DNA of 64,000 nt from SXMI01 sp964391365 (GCA_964391365.1 CAYMKW010000001.1:1-64000); one strand, 5' to 3'; positions 19,531 through 28,592 are shown, counted from the stretch's first letter. A program made the numbers and translations. The notes: generated by a model from the letters alone, not told the origin.

Positions 19531-20886
19531 GTGCGGATTCCACTGCGTGAACTGGCCACCCGACTGTCGGCGGAGTTCGTGGACGGTGCGGCGGGATCCG
19601 GTCCGGACGCTGCCGTCGACGGGCTGTCGATCGACTCGCGATCGCTCCGTCCGGGTCAGTTGTTCGCCGCCGTGTCCGGCGAACGGGACGGTCATGACTT
19701 CGTCGCTGCGGCCGTCGCCGCCGGCGCCGGAGCCTGTCTGGTCGAGCGGGTCGACGCCGCAGCCCTGGGCGGGACACCCGCGTTGGTGGTGGCGTCGGTG
19801 GCGGACGCGCTGGCGGATCTGGCCCGCGTCGCCCGGGACCGGCTGGAGCCGACGGCCGCCGGGCGGATCGTGGGCGTGACCGGATCGGTCGGCAAGACGA
19901 CGACGAAGGACCTGCTGGCGTCGGTGCTGGCGAGGCGGTTCCCGACGGCCGCCTCGGAGCGCTCGTTCAACAACGAGCTCGGGGTGCCGCTGACGCTCGC
20001 CAACGCACCGGACGGCACCCGGGCCGTGGTGGTCGAGATGGGCGCCCGTGGTCACGGCCACATCCGGCTGCTGTGCGAACTGGCCCGGCCGACCGTCGCC
20101 GTCGTGACACTGGTCGCCGCGGTCCACTCCGAGTTCATGGGGGGTGTCGACCGGATCGCCGTGGCCAAACGGGAGCTCGTCGAATCGCTGCCCGCCGACG
20201 GCGTCGCCGTCCTGAACGCCGACGACGAACGGGTCGCCGCCATGGCGGGGTCGACCGGGGCGAGGGTGGCGTACTTCTCCGCCGAGGGGCGCGCGGTTGC
20301 CGACGTCCGGGCCGAGTCCGTGGTCATCGGCCCGGACCTCTGCGCCTCGTTCGTGCTGTGCCGCGGAGCGGAGCGCACTCCGGTCCGTCTGGGTGTCCGG
20401 GGCGAGCACAACGTCACCAACGCGCTCGCCGCTGCGACGGCTGCGTTCGCCCTGGGGGTGAGCGCCGACGAGGTGGCCGCCGGCCTGGCCGAGCCCGAGC
20501 TGTCTCCGTGGCGCATGGAACTGGGGCGGAGCCCTGCCGGTGCGCTGGTGCTCAACGACGCCTACAACGCGAACCCGACGTCGATGGTGGCTGCGCTCCG
20601 GGCGCTGGCGGCGCTGGACGCGGAGCGGCGGATCGCCGTGCTCGGCCACATGGCGGAGCTCGGGGCCGACGAGGCGGCAGAGCACCGGCGCGTCGCCGCC
20701 GTCGCGGCAGCGATGGGTGTCGAACTGGTGGCGGTCCGCACCGACCTCTACGGCGTCGACCCCGTGGACGGCACCGACGGGGTGCTCGCTGCGGTCGGGA
20801 CCATCGGCGACGGTGTTGCCGTGCTCGTGAAGGCGAGCCGGAGTGCCGGCCTGGAGCAGGTTGCCGCGTCGTTGCTGGGGGGTTGA
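19531..20886 (+). CDS. murF: UDP-MurNAc-tripeptide--D-alanyl-D-alanine ligase
   Basis: Adds D-Ala-D-Ala to the UDP-MurNAc tripeptide, the last cytosolic step of the peptidoglycan stem. The 451 residues carry the N-terminal UDP-binding domain (1-~100, DSRSLRPGQLF), the central ATP-binding domain with P-loop GVTGSVGKTTTK (115-126) and the conserved SFNNELGVPLTL, and the C-terminal ligase domain (LNDAYNANPTSM). GTG start 6 bases after GAGACT. Divergent from ddl's operon; the stop is 16 bases from the convergent MFS gene. In many actinobacteria murF sits in the dcw cluster, so its placement beside ddl is a rearrangement relative to that order. Confidence 0.95.
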   Translation: MRIPLRELATRLSAEFVDGAAGSGPDAAVDGLSIDSRSLRPGQLFAAVSGERDGHDFVAAAVAAGAGACLVERVDAAALGGTPALVVASVADALADLARVARDRLEPTAAGRIVGVTGSVGKTTTKDLLASVLARRFPTAASERSFNNELGVPLTLANAPDGTRAVVVEMGARGHGHIRLLCELARPTVAVVTLVAAVHSEFMGGVDRIAVAKRELVESLPADGVAVLNADDERVAAMAGSTGARVAYFSAEGRAVADVRAESVVIGPDLCASFVLCRGAERTPVRLGVRGEHNVTNALAAATAAFALGVSADEVAAGLAEPELSPWRMELGRSPAGALVLNDAYNANPTSMVAALRALAALDAERRIAVLGHMAELGADEAAEHRRVAAVAAAMGVELVAVRTDLYGVDPVDGTDGVLAAVGTIGDGVAVLVKASRSAGLEQVAASLLGG

Positions 20887-20902
20887 GCGACCCGCGACGG
20901 AC

Positions 20903-22177
20903 TCAGGCGGTCGCAGCCACTACGTCGTCGTGTCGTCCCGCACCCGGCTCGCGGACGGCGAGCGCGAGGACGGCGGCGACGGCGGCGCCGAACAGCAGCA
21001 CCCAGACGATCCCGACCGCGTCGATGAGCGGGCCGGCGAGCAGTCCGCCGAGGGGGACCAGCCCCGCCCAGCCCATCATCCACAGGCCCATCACCCGGCC
21101 GCGGACCCGGTCGTCGACGCGGAGCTGCAGGATCGTCGACAACGCCGTGACCACTGCGAAATACGAGGCGCCGGTGACGAACACGGCGGCGTATGCGACC
21201 GGTGGCGAGGTGGTCGTGGCGAAGGCCGCGAGGCCCACGGCGAAGACGCCCAGGCCCGCCCGTGTGATCGTCCACCGGTTGGCTCCGACCAGCAGTGAGC
21301 CGGTCGCCAGGGCCCCGAGCGCCGCACCCACGGCGAAGGTGGCGAACATGGCCGTGTAGGCGAGCTCGTCCAGCTGCAGCCGCTGCTCGGCGACGAGCGG
21401 CATCTGGTAGATGAAGACGAGCGAGCAGAACGAGTACACCGAGATGGTGAGCAGCACCCGGGCCAGGACCGGGTCCTTCGCGGCGTTGCGGAATCCGTCC
21501 TGCAACTGATGCAGCGGCGAGGCGCCGCGGATTCCCCTGGGGGAGAAGTCGGCCCGCACCGTTGCAATCGCCCAGACGGCGATCAGGTACGTGGCGGCGT
21601 TGACGGCGAAGACCAGCGACGCTCCACCGAGCGTCGCGACCGCTCCGCCGAGCAGCGGTCCGACCACCCGGCTCCCGTTCATGGCCGCGGAGTTGAGGGC
21701 CACGGCGCCCTGCAGGTTCTCCCGGCCGGCGAGCGTCGGGAGCATGGCGCTGATCGACGGCGTGTAGACGGCTGCGCCCACACCGATGGCAGCCACGATC
21801 AGCACGATCAGGATCTTGCTCGGGTTCTCCTCCAGGGCGACGACGGCGAGGAGCAGGCTGAGCACCATCTGGGAGACGGCGATCGAGACGAGCACGACAC
21901 GTCGGTCGAAGCGGTCAGCGATCGCGCCGCCGATGGGCGAGATGATGAGCATGGGACCGAGCTGGGCGAAGGTCACCAGCCCGATGAACCAGGCCTCGCC
22001 GGTCAGTTCGTAGGCGAGGATGCCGAGGACGATGTTCTGCATCCACGTGCCGGTGTTCGACGCGAGCTGGCCGACCCAGACCCGTCGGAACGGTTGGTGG
22101 CGGAGGGCCGCCGTGACGGTGCCGGTCGGCCCATGCGGTTCGTCCGTCGAATCATTCGAAGATCGAACTGTCTTCAC
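20903..22177 (-). CDS. MFS transporter, probable exporter
   Basis: A 424-residue major facilitator with about 12 hydrophobic helices and a central polar loop near 205-220. The N-terminal pattern FRRVWVGQLASNTGTWMQNI and the loop GGAIADRFDRRVV are typical of the EntS/MFS_3 group of exporters, which includes siderophore and drug efflux proteins. The substrate is unknown. GTG start with TAGGTT 6 bases upstream, so probably transcribed alone as a leaderless mRNA. It converges with murF and is divergent from the J-domain gene. Confidence 0.88.
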   Translation of the reverse strand: MKTVRSSNDSTDEPHGPTGTVTAALRHQPFRRVWVGQLASNTGTWMQNIVLGILAYELTGEAWFIGLVTFAQLGPMLIISPIGGAIADRFDRRVVLVSIAVSQMVLSLLLAVVALEENPSKILIVLIVAAIGVGAAVYTPSISAMLPTLAGRENLQGAVALNSAAMNGSRVVGPLLGGAVATLGGASLVFAVNAATYLIAVWAIATVRADFSPRGIRGASPLHQLQDGFRNAAKDPVLARVLLTISVYSFCSLVFIYQMPLVAEQRLQLDELAYTAMFATFAVGAALGALATGSLLVGANRWTITRAGLGVFAVGLAAFATTTSPPVAYAAVFVTGASYFAVVTALSTILQLRVDDRVRGRVMGLWMMGWAGLVPLGGLLAGPLIDAVGIVWVLLFGAAVAAVLALAVREPGAGRHDDVVAATA

Positions 22178-22183
22178 ATGGTG

Positions 22184-22189
22184 AACCTA
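22184..22189 (-). promoter_or_regulatory. -10 box TAGGTT of the MFS gene
   Basis: TAGGTT, 6 bases, GTG; leaderless-type. Confidence 0.55.
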
Positions 22190-22274
22190 GCGCGCCGCGG
22201 CCCCGATCACTGCAGCAGTTCGGCCGATCCGGACACACGTCACACCCGGCTCGGACCCCGACGCAGGGCGCCCG

Positions 22275-22280
22275 TAGGCT
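22275..22280 (+). promoter_or_regulatory. -10 box TAGGCT of the J-domain gene
   Basis: TAGGCT, 6 bases, GTG; leaderless-type. The GGAG between box and start would be read as a ribosome binding site by eye but is only 2 bases from the codon. Confidence 0.5.
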
Positions 22281-22286
22281 CCGGAG

Positions 22287-23056
22287 GTGGCCGCACCGAC
22301 GGGTCGAACGCACTACGAGGTTCTGGGCGTGCCACCGAACGCGTCGGCGCAGCGGGTCCGCGCCGCCCACCGTCAGCTCGCCCAGCTCCTCCACCCTGAC
22401 CGCCAGGGGAGCGCATCGGCGGCGGAGCGCCAGCTCGCCGAGCGACGGATGCGAGAGGTGAACGCGGCCTGGACGGTGCTGTCCGACCCGGACCGCCGCC
22501 GCGCCTACGACCGCTCCCTCCGNNNNNNNNNNNNNNNNNNNNNNNNNNNNNNNNNNNNNNNNNNNNNNNNNNNNNNNNNNNNNNNNNNNNNNNNNNNNNN
22601 NNNNNNNNNNNNNNNNNNNNNNGGGAGGACCCGGAGTTCGACGACCCCGACGAGTACTGGGCGCGTCGCCGGGCCGCAGAGGTCGATCCGGACGAGGTCC
22701 CCATGGGGGCGGTCTCGTTCTGGGTGCTCCGCCGAGGGCCGATCGTCGCCGCGCTCGTCGTGGCCGTGATCCTCTTCGTGGGTACCGCACTGGCGGGCGG
22801 CCGGGGGGCGACGCGCTCCGGCGCCGCCGAGGACCGGCCCCCACCCCTGGCGCCCGACTCGAAGTGCGTGACCCGTCAGTCCGACGGGAGCCTGCGGACC
22901 GTCGACTGCATCGAACCGCACCAGGCGGTGATCCAACTGGCTGGTGTCAGTTCGCCGGTGGCGTGCAAGGAGGGCGAGGAGTTCGCCCGGCTGAACACCA
23001 ACGAGGGTGTGTGCCTGCGGACGCTCGACGGCTGGGTGCCCGACGGCGGGTCCTGA
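22287..23056 (+). CDS. membrane-anchored J-domain protein, interrupted by an assembly gap
   Basis: The N-terminal part (78 residues before the gap) is a J domain with the essential HPD at 36-38 and the helix IV pattern AAWTVLSDPDRRRAYDRSL; it would stimulate an Hsp70. After the gap the sequence resumes in another frame (EDPEFDDPDEYWARRR), passes through one transmembrane helix (WVLRRGPIVAALVVAVILFVG) and ends in an outside domain of about 90 residues with four Cys that could form two disulfides. The frame change across the 100 N means only that the gap length is not exact; I treat both parts as one gene. Function is inferred from the J domain; the outer domain is not recognised. Confidence 0.75.
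22523..22622. other. assembly gap of 100 N inside the J-domain gene
   Basis: A run of exactly 100 N, the usual placeholder for unknown length. The reading frame differs on the two sides, so the true length is not 100 modulo 3. Confidence 0.99.
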
Positions 23057-23075
23057 GTGCCGGATCCCGTCGGGA

Positions 23076-24368
23076 TCAGTCGACCCTCGGTCGGGCCCTG
23101 GCCAGGACGAGGGGTTCCTCGGCGGCCGGTGCGACCGGTCGAGCGGGTCGCCCACGGTCGAGCAACGAGAGCATCTCCGTGTGGTGCCGCCACTCGAAGC
23201 CTCGCGCCGGGTCCTTCCAGCTGGGTGCGGGGTCGGCTCGTCGGCCCCGGAGGAACTCCCACCACTGGAGTGCCCGTTCGCGGGGTCCGGGTCGCGCCGC
23301 GCGGTGCAGCGCCTCCAGGATCGCGAGCCGGGTCGAGCCCCGCTCGCCGTCGCTGCCGAGCGCCCGTGCCGCCGCCACCCAGTGCTGGCGCGACTGGATC
23401 GGTGCGGGACGGAGCCTGCGGATCTCCTCGAGCGGGATCCGGTCGGGGAAACCGGTGGCGAGGTGCAGTGCATCGGCCGCCTGCAGGGCACACATGGTCA
23501 GCAGGCACTTCCCGCACCGACCACAGTTGTCGGGCCGGTCCTCGGCCCAACAGACCTTGAGGTGGGGGAGCAGGTCGGGTCGATCGCGGGCGAGCATCCA
23601 GACCTTGCCGACACGGTCCAGGGACACGCTGTCGTGCACAACGGCGACGGACTCGCTGGAGAGGTGCGGTTCCAGGACCGGGCTGGAGCCGAACGGAACG
23701 ATCTCGTCGACCGCCTGGGTGGACGGGATCACGACCCGGCCGAACAGACCGTCGGCGACGAGCGCCAACGCGGCCAGCGCGACACCGTGGGCATCGGCCC
23801 AGTCGCAGCGCCCGTCGGTGAGCCGGCGCACGTTCGTCTGCGGCACCACCACGGGTAGGCCGACCAGGTCCCCGACGTGCCGGGCGAGTCGGACCTCCTC
23901 GGCCAGCGTGGCCGGCGAGTGGACCGGTTCCAGTCCGACCACGTGCACCAGGTGCGTGAGGGCGGCGGCGGTCGGCCGCTCGACCACGGCGCTCACCATG
24001 GAGTCGGCACCACGGGAGAAGCAGCAGCCGGTACCGGGGCCGGGCGGCTGCGGGTCGGCGGCGCCGGCGGTCGTGATGCGGGGTGGGCGGAGCCGGTGCT
24101 CCCAGCGGGCGAACGCGGTGACGACCTCGGTGCAGCCGGCCAGCGTGGTCGCCGACACCGGCGCATCGATGTGCAGGTCCTCCCCGTCGAGCATGGCCGG
24201 CAACAGCGTCGCGGCCAGGAACCCGGCGGCATCGCCCGTGTGCAGCGATGCGCCGTCGACGTGGGGGACCATGAACTCGAGCGTCAGTTCGCCGGATCGG
24301 CCCGAGACACGCGCGGTGCGAAGCCAGCCGCCGTCGGTCTCGGTGACCGTGACCCGATCGACGATCAC
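23076..24368 (-). CDS. QueC/WbpG-like PP-loop protein A
   Basis: A 430-residue protein I can place only at fold level. Residues 118-123 read SRGADS, a variant of the SGGxDS loop of PP-loop ATPases (QueC, WbpG, asparagine synthase). At 273-288 is C-x8-C-x2-C-x2-C (CWAEDRPDNCGRCGKC), close to the zinc site of QueC. The first ~105 residues are a separate domain, with conserved FMVPHVDGAS and GEDLHIDAPVS segments shared with the paralog at 28673. It would be expected to activate a substrate with ATP by adenylation. The GTG start overlaps the upstream acyltransferase stop (GTGA). Glycan-locus context suggests a sugar modification such as amidation, which is inference. The second Gly of the loop is replaced by Arg-Gly order (S-R-G rather than S-G-G). 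Confidence 0.7.
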   Translation of the reverse strand: MIVDRVTVTETDGGWLRTARVSGRSGELTLEFMVPHVDGASLHTGDAAGFLAATLLPAMLDGEDLHIDAPVSATTLAGCTEVVTAFARWEHRLRPPRITTAGAADPQPPGPGTGCCFSRGADSMVSAVVERPTAAALTHLVHVVGLEPVHSPATLAEEVRLARHVGDLVGLPVVVPQTNVRRLTDGRCDWADAHGVALAALALVADGLFGRVVIPSTQAVDEIVPFGSSPVLEPHLSSESVAVVHDSVSLDRVGKVWMLARDRPDLLPHLKVCWAEDRPDNCGRCGKCLLTMCALQAADALHLATGFPDRIPLEEIRRLRPAPIQSRQHWVAAARALGSDGERGSTRLAILEALHRAARPGPRERALQWWEFLRGRRADPAPSWKDPARGFEWRHHTEMLSLLDRGRPARPVAPAAEEPLVLARARPRVD

Positions 24369-25360
24369 GAGGTGAACCCGTCGGGCCAGCCGCGACCGTC
24401 ACGCGCCGGCCGGGACAGTTCCAGCACGACGTCGTGGTCGTCCGCCCAGTAGTCCTTGTACGCCTCGTCGCCACGCAACAGCTCGAAGGTCCGGGGGCCA
24501 TCGGGGAGGGCCGACCGGACGAACTCCGTCCGGATCGTGTCCGCGAGCAGCGCCCGACCCACGGAGAGCTCGCCGAACGTCGGGTCCCACCCGGACTGGT
24601 AGAAGCTGACCGTGCTCCCGTGGCGCAGCAGCAGGATGGCTGCGGCCGGAACCTCCCGGACGTGCAGGGTCCGGATGGTCGCCCCACCCGAGGTGGCCAG
24701 CGCACCCACGGCGCAGCGCAGGAAGGCCCCGAGCCGACCGCGGAACAGTCCGTGTTCGGGGCCGAAGCGGGCCTCGTGCAGGCGGGCGAGCTCGTCGAAG
24801 GCTGCGTCCACGTCCGTCGGAGCCGTGTGGTCGATCACCGCGACGTCGTGACGCTCGAGCAGGTTCGCCGCCGCTCCGGCGATGCGGCGACGACGGCGTG
24901 CGGCCGGTCCGGACAGGTAGTCCTCCCAGGTGCGGTCGAGTCGGATGGTCGGACACGGGACCTCGAGCACCGTTCCACCGGGGTCGGCCCGACGGAACGC
25001 CGGGTCGAGCCCGTCGGTTCGGAACGGCACGTGCTCGGGCACGAGGCGGTCGAGGGCCTCGGCGAGTCGATCCGCCACGATCGTCGTGTCGGCCTCGGCG
25101 TGCAGGGGTCCGGTCCGGTCGCTGATCGGATCGCCGACGAGTCGAGCGAGGCCTCGTTCCGGGTCGACGACGACGCCGACGATGCCGGCCAGCCTGGGGC
25201 CGTCGTGCAGGGCCGCGAGCCGGACGACACGGCCGGCCCCGAGGATGTCGACCGCGGTCGTCCACCAGGCCGGCGTCGTGAAGACCGAACGGACCCACTC
25301 GGGCCGCCCGACGAGCAGGGCTGCCGCCTCCGATGCGTCGAGCAGTTCCACGGTCGGCAC
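24365..25360 (-). CDS. CelD/BcsL-family GNAT-fold acyltransferase
   Basis: A 331-residue protein of the CelD/BcsL (Acetyltransf_6) group, GNAT-fold enzymes found in polysaccharide clusters and related to FemAB. The C-terminal half has the usual signature: AAAILLLRHGSTVSFYQSGWDPTF, a helix with SVGRALLADTIR, and ELLRGDEAYKDYWAD near 295-310. The acyl donor and acceptor are unknown. The GTG start at 25360 is set by TACCAT 6 bases upstream; a longer upstream reading runs into unrelated sequence. Its stop overlaps the start of PP-loop protein A by 4 bases, so the two are made together. It lies 59 bases after the glycosyltransferase stop and may be transcribed both from its own box and by read-through. 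Confidence 0.8.
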   Translation of the reverse strand: MPTVELLDASEAAALLVGRPEWVRSVFTTPAWWTTAVDILGAGRVVRLAALHDGPRLAGIVGVVVDPERGLARLVGDPISDRTGPLHAEADTTIVADRLAEALDRLVPEHVPFRTDGLDPAFRRADPGGTVLEVPCPTIRLDRTWEDYLSGPAARRRRRIAGAAANLLERHDVAVIDHTAPTDVDAAFDELARLHEARFGPEHGLFRGRLGAFLRCAVGALATSGGATIRTLHVREVPAAAILLLRHGSTVSFYQSGWDPTFGELSVGRALLADTIRTEFVRSALPDGPRTFELLRGDEAYKDYWADDHDVVLELSRPARDGRGWPDGFTS

Positions 25361-25366
25361 CGTCGG

Positions 25367-25372
25367 ATGGTA
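25367..25372 (-). promoter_or_regulatory. -10 box TACCAT of the CelD-like gene
   Basis: TACCAT, 6 bases, GTG; leaderless-type and decisive for the start. Confidence 0.5.
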
Positions 25373-25419
25373 GCGACCAACGCTCCGGGCGCTCCGGCCT
25401 GAGACCCGGTTCGCCGGAC

Positions 25420-26499
25420 TCAGGGCGTTGCCCCGAGTCCGCGCAGCACTCCGGCGGCCAGCCCGGCGGTTCGAGTGGCATCGAAGCTCGCTGCCCGGAG
25501 CCGGGCGGCCCGGACCCGGTCCAGTTCGTCCGGTTCGCCGACGCCGTCGAGCGCAGTGACCACCTGCGAGATCGTGGACACCAGCGCGTCGGTGTCGAGT
25601 GGCTCGCAGAGCCACCCGGCCGCCCCATCGTCGAGGAGGAACACCGAGCCCGCCGTCCTCGTCGCGACGACGGGGGTTCCGAGTGTCATGGACTCGAGCA
25701 CCGACAGGCCGAACGACTCGTGCGCCGATGCACTGACCGCCACGTCGAGCGCGACCTGGAGGGGGACGGGGTCGGCGGTGTGGCCGACCAGGCGGAGTCG
25801 GTCGCCCAGGTCGCGTCGCTCCACGAGGTTCGTCAGGTGTTCCGCGAGTCGACCCTCCCGACCCAGGACGGCACCTCCGACGACGAGGAACCGCAGGCGA
25901 TCGTCGTGTTCGCTGAGTCGGGAGGCGGCATCGATGAAGGCGGTCTGTCCCTTGTTCCGGTCGATCCGTGCGACGAGTCCCACGACGATCCGGTCGTCCC
26001 AACCGAGGGCCGCGCGGACTGCGGCCCGCTCGCTGATCCGGGNNNNNNNNNNCAGGTGCACCGGGCAGTCCGCTGGGGTCCCGGCCAGGAGCGTCCGCTG
26101 GGCCGCGGCGACCGCCGGCGATGGGGCCAGGATCGCAGCCGTGGGCAGGTCGAGCGCCTCCACCTCGGCGGGTCGTCCGTTCGGCATCAACTCCATCCAC
26201 CAGGCAGCCGGCACACCGGCGCCCGCTGCGGCGTCCGCTGTCGCCCGGTGGCCCCGGGCGCCGACCGACAGCACGGCCTCGGTCGGGTGGTCGCGAAGGG
26301 ACCGGGCGATCGCCCCGGGAAGATCGTCGGCGACACCCACCGGACAGCCGACCTGCCGGAACCAGTCGACGAGCGGGCCCGGCTCGCCGACCAGCGCCCG
26401 GGGCCGCACGCCGGAGCCGGGCAGGGCCCCGGCCAGATGGGCGAGGGACCGCTCCGCCCCGCCCGGCACGGACAGGGTGTCGACCAGGAGGACGTCCAC
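25420..26499 (-). CDS. GT4-type glycosyltransferase (10-N gap inside)
   Basis: A GT-B fold glycosyltransferase of about 359 residues. The N-terminal lobe starts VDVLLVDTLSVPGGAERS, with the Gly-Gly-Ala-Glu motif common in GT4 enzymes. The C-terminal lobe has VGLVARIDRNKGQTAFIDA and the EX7E nucleotide-sugar site in HESFGLSVLESMTLGTPVVAT. Ten N interrupt the linker between lobes, where the VPNG-type loop should be; the frame is the same on both sides. GTG start 5 bases after the upstream glycosyltransferase stop. It is the second gene of the minus arm of the surface-glycan locus. Sugar specificity cannot be told. Confidence 0.85.
   Translation of the reverse strand: MDVLLVDTLSVPGGAERSLAHLAGALPGSGVRPRALVGEPGPLVDWFRQVGCPVGVADDLPGAIARSLRDHPTEAVLSVGARGHRATADAAAGAGVPAAWWMELMPNGRPAEVEALDLPTAAILAPSPAVAAAQRTLLAGTPADCPVHLXXXXRISERAAVRAALGWDDRIVVGLVARIDRNKGQTAFIDAASRLSEHDDRLRFLVVGGAVLGREGRLAEHLTNLVERRDLGDRLRLVGHTADPVPLQVALDVAVSASAHESFGLSVLESMTLGTPVVATRTAGSVFLLDDGAAGWLCEPLDTDALVSTISQVVTALDGVGEPDELDRVRAARLRAASFDATRTAGLAAGVLRGLGATP
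26043..26052. other. assembly gap of 10 N in the GT4 gene
   Basis: Ten N between codons for HL and RISER; reading frame preserved, so the filler may be near the true length. Confidence 0.99.
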
Positions 26500-26504
26500 G
26501 GCCG

Positions 26505-27641
26505 TCAGGGCGTCGCCGCGACCGGTTCCTGCGACCGGTTGACTGCCTGGTGGGTGGTGACGGCGGATCGGAACGCCCTGGCGGTGACGCTGGCGGATCG
26601 ATCCCAGGAGCGGGTGGCGACATGGGCCCGGGCGGCCTGCAGCGTCGCCGATGCCTCCGTCGGGTCGTCGAGTGCTCTGCGCAACGCGTCGGCCAGCGCC
26701 TCCGGGTCGCCGGGAGCCGCCCAGGTCGCTCCCCGGGCGCCGAGTGCAGCACGACTGGTCGGCAGGTCGGCGGCGACGACGGGCGTGTCCTGGGCGATCG
26801 CGAACAGCAGTGACGACGGCGTCCAGTCGACCCGTCGGGCGAGCACCGCCAGCTCGGCGATCCGGTAGTTGGCCGACACCGCCGCCGGCGCGAGGCGGTC
26901 CGGGAGCACCCGGACGTCGGGCCGGTCGAGTGAGTGGAGGAACCGGCTCGTCGATTCGTCGATCCTGCGTCCCGCGATCACCAGCACGACCTCGGGGCGA
27001 TCCAGCAGGTCGAACGCGGCGACGAGGAGGGGGAGGTCCTTGTCGGCCCGCAACGCCCCTTGGGCGAGCACGACCCGATCGTCCGGGCCGATACCCAGGC
27101 GGGCCCGGGATCGGGACACTTCCCGGGGCTCGAGGGCGATCGATTCCACGAAGGGCCGGTAGTCGCCCAACGGCGCCGTGACGATCGGGAGCGGTCGGTC
27201 CCGCATCGGGCCCGCCAACGAGGCGACGAGTCGAGCAGTCGGCTCGTCGTGGACGAGGACGAGGTCGACGCGGGCCAGCAGGTGGCGTTCGACCGTCGAT
27301 CGGAAGTGGTCGGCAGGATCGAGCAGCGCACCGGGTTCGTGCACCGTCCACGCCAGGGCCGTGCCGGCCCGATGCACGCGATCGAGTCGGTCACACACCC
27401 ACGCTGCGGTGTCGACACCCTGCGGAGCATCATCGGCCAGTCGGTGCAAGCTCCAGTGGATGTGGAGCACGTCGGGGTGTCGGCTGCGCGCAGCCAGCCA
27501 GGCATCGGACAGGTCGGCGGTTCCGATCAGGTCGACACCGTGCGCCGACAGCGACCCGTAGACCGCCCGCTGGTACGGATTGTCGTCGGTGGTCCACGGG
27601 ATCCGGGCGACCGAGATTCGATCACCTGGTCGGGAGCGCAC
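26505..27641 (-). CDS. GT4-like glycosyltransferase
   Basis: A 378-residue GT-B fold glycosyltransferase. The N-terminal lobe begins after a short basic stretch with SVARIPWTTDDNPYQRAVY and has DVLHIHW, typical of GT4-like enzymes that act on lipid-linked acceptors. The C-terminal lobe contains VVLAQGALRADKDLPLLVAAF and the donor-site region RVDWTPSSLLFAIAQDTPVVAA, in which the first Glu of EX7E is not evident, so it may use a divergent donor site. GTG start with TACGCT 6 bases upstream; first gene of the minus arm of the glycan locus, divergent from tRNA-Val. Confidence 0.8.
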   Translation of the reverse strand: MRSRPGDRISVARIPWTTDDNPYQRAVYGSLSAHGVDLIGTADLSDAWLAARSRHPDVLHIHWSLHRLADDAPQGVDTAAWVCDRLDRVHRAGTALAWTVHEPGALLDPADHFRSTVERHLLARVDLVLVHDEPTARLVASLAGPMRDRPLPIVTAPLGDYRPFVESIALEPREVSRSRARLGIGPDDRVVLAQGALRADKDLPLLVAAFDLLDRPEVVLVIAGRRIDESTSRFLHSLDRPDVRVLPDRLAPAAVSANYRIAELAVLARRVDWTPSSLLFAIAQDTPVVAADLPTSRAALGARGATWAAPGDPEALADALRRALDDPTEASATLQAARAHVATRSWDRSASVTARAFRSAVTTHQAVNRSQEPVAATP

Positions 27642-27647
27642 CGGTCG

Positions 27648-27653
27648 AGCGTA
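27648..27653 (-). promoter_or_regulatory. -10 box TACGCT of the minus-arm glycan operon
   Basis: TACGCT, 6 bases, GTG; leaderless-type start of the two-glycosyltransferase operon. Confidence 0.55.
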
Positions 27654-27755
27654 CGTGGGACGCCCGTCCCGTGCCCGGTCCGACAGCCGCCCGGCGAGTC
27701 GCAGTCCCGGTCGTCAGGGTGGCCCCCGGCTTTCCGGCGTCGGGAGCACCACGGC

Positions 27756-27761
27756 TATGGT
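27756..27761 (+). promoter_or_regulatory. -10 box TATGGT of tRNA-Val
   Basis: TATGGT ends 10 bases before the mature tRNA 5' end, a normal distance for a tRNA promoter. Confidence 0.5.
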
Positions 27762-27771
27762 GGACGCCTCC

Positions 27772-27845
27772 GGGCGTATAGCTCAGTCGGCTAGAGCGCT
27801 GCCTTCACACGGCAGAGGTCCACAGTTCGAGTCTGTGTACGCCCA
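27772..27845 (+). tRNA. tRNA-Val (anticodon CAC)
   Basis: Full cloverleaf: 7-bp acceptor stem GGGCGTA/TACGCCC, D arm from 27781, anticodon stem CTGCC/GGCAG with loop TTCACAC (CAC at positions 34-36, reading GUG), and T arm CACAG/CTGTG with TTCGAGT. The 3' CCA is not encoded (ACCCC follows). It lies between the two arms of the glycan locus. Confidence 0.96.
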
Positions 27846-27850
27846 CCCCG

Positions 27851-27874
27851 GAACCCCTGCTGCGGCAGGGGTTC
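27851..27874 (+). terminator. hairpin terminator after tRNA-Val
   Basis: Perfect 9-bp stem GAACCCCTG/CAGGGGTTC with a 6-base loop, 5 bases after the tRNA. There is no T-run, so it is either a GC-type terminator or a processing stem. Confidence 0.7.
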
Positions 27875-27952
27875 TCGCGTTGGGGGTGGGATCGAGGTGC
27901 ACCAGCCGGCGCCAGGCGTCGGGTCCACCGTCACCAACTCGGCGCATCGACC

Positions 27953-27958
27953 TAGTCT
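27953..27958 (+). promoter_or_regulatory. -10 box TAGTCT of the lipoprotein gene
   Basis: TAGTCT about 37 bases before the ATG; gives a leader of ~30 bases that contains the GAGGAG ribosome binding site. Confidence 0.45.
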
Positions 27959-27995
27959 CGCGGTGCCGGACGCCGCACCCCGAGGAGCACGGACC

Positions 27996-28592
27996 ATGCG
28001 CACCACTCGAGCACGCATCGGAGTTGGCGCGGCCGTTGCTCTGGCTGTGTCGTTGGCGTTCGCCGGCTGCGGTTCGGACGACGAGCGGTCGGGAGCACCG
28101 GAATCGTCCACGACCACCGCGATCGCCGATCGGTCCACCACGACGGCCGCACCTGCGTCCGTCACCGGCGGCGACTCGTCGAGCGGTGGTTCCTCCGGCG
28201 GCGATGCATCCGCGGGTGGTTCGTCCAGCGGCGGTTCGTCGGGGTCCGGTGGCGGCGCCTCCGCCACCCCGGAGATCGAGGAGTTCGGCGTTCCGGCAAC
28301 GGTGGACTGCTCCGGAGACGACCCTCGGGTGTCGCTGACGTGGTCGACCCGCAGCGCCGACCGGGTCACGATCTCAGTCGACGGGCCCGGGGTCTACGCG
28401 GAGTACGGGCCGAGCGGCGAGACCGCGATCCTCTTCCCGTGCCCCGGACCACACACGTACCTGCTCACGGCCTACGGGCCCGGTGGAGCGACGCGGACCG
28501 AGACCGTCACCGTCACCGGTGAGAACGTCCCGCCGGTGGGAGAGGGTGGCGACTCGTCCACCAGCAGCGCCGACGGGTCCGGGGGCAACTGA
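27996..28592 (+). CDS. lipoprotein with Ser/Gly-rich linker and Ig/PKD-like domain
   Basis: A 198-residue exported lipoprotein. The signal peptide ends in the lipobox FAGC with the lipidated Cys at 25. Residues ~30-95 are a Thr, then Ser/Gly-rich low-complexity linker made of imperfect SSGG repeats. Residues ~100-180 look like a small beta-sandwich (VSLTWSTRSADRVTISVDGPG, HTYLLTAYGPGG), similar to Ig/PKD-type domains, with one Cys pair. ATG start with GAGGAG 8 bases upstream. It lies between tRNA-Val and PP-loop protein B. A cell-surface binding role is likely but the ligand is unknown. Confidence 0.8.
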   Translation: MRTTRARIGVGAAVALAVSLAFAGCGSDDERSGAPESSTTTAIADRSTTTAAPASVTGGDSSSGGSSGGDASAGGSSSGGSSGSGGGASATPEIEEFGVPATVDCSGDDPRVSLTWSTRSADRVTISVDGPGVYAEYGPSGETAILFPCPGPHTYLLTAYGPGGATRTETVTVTGENVPPVGEGGDSSTSSADGSGGN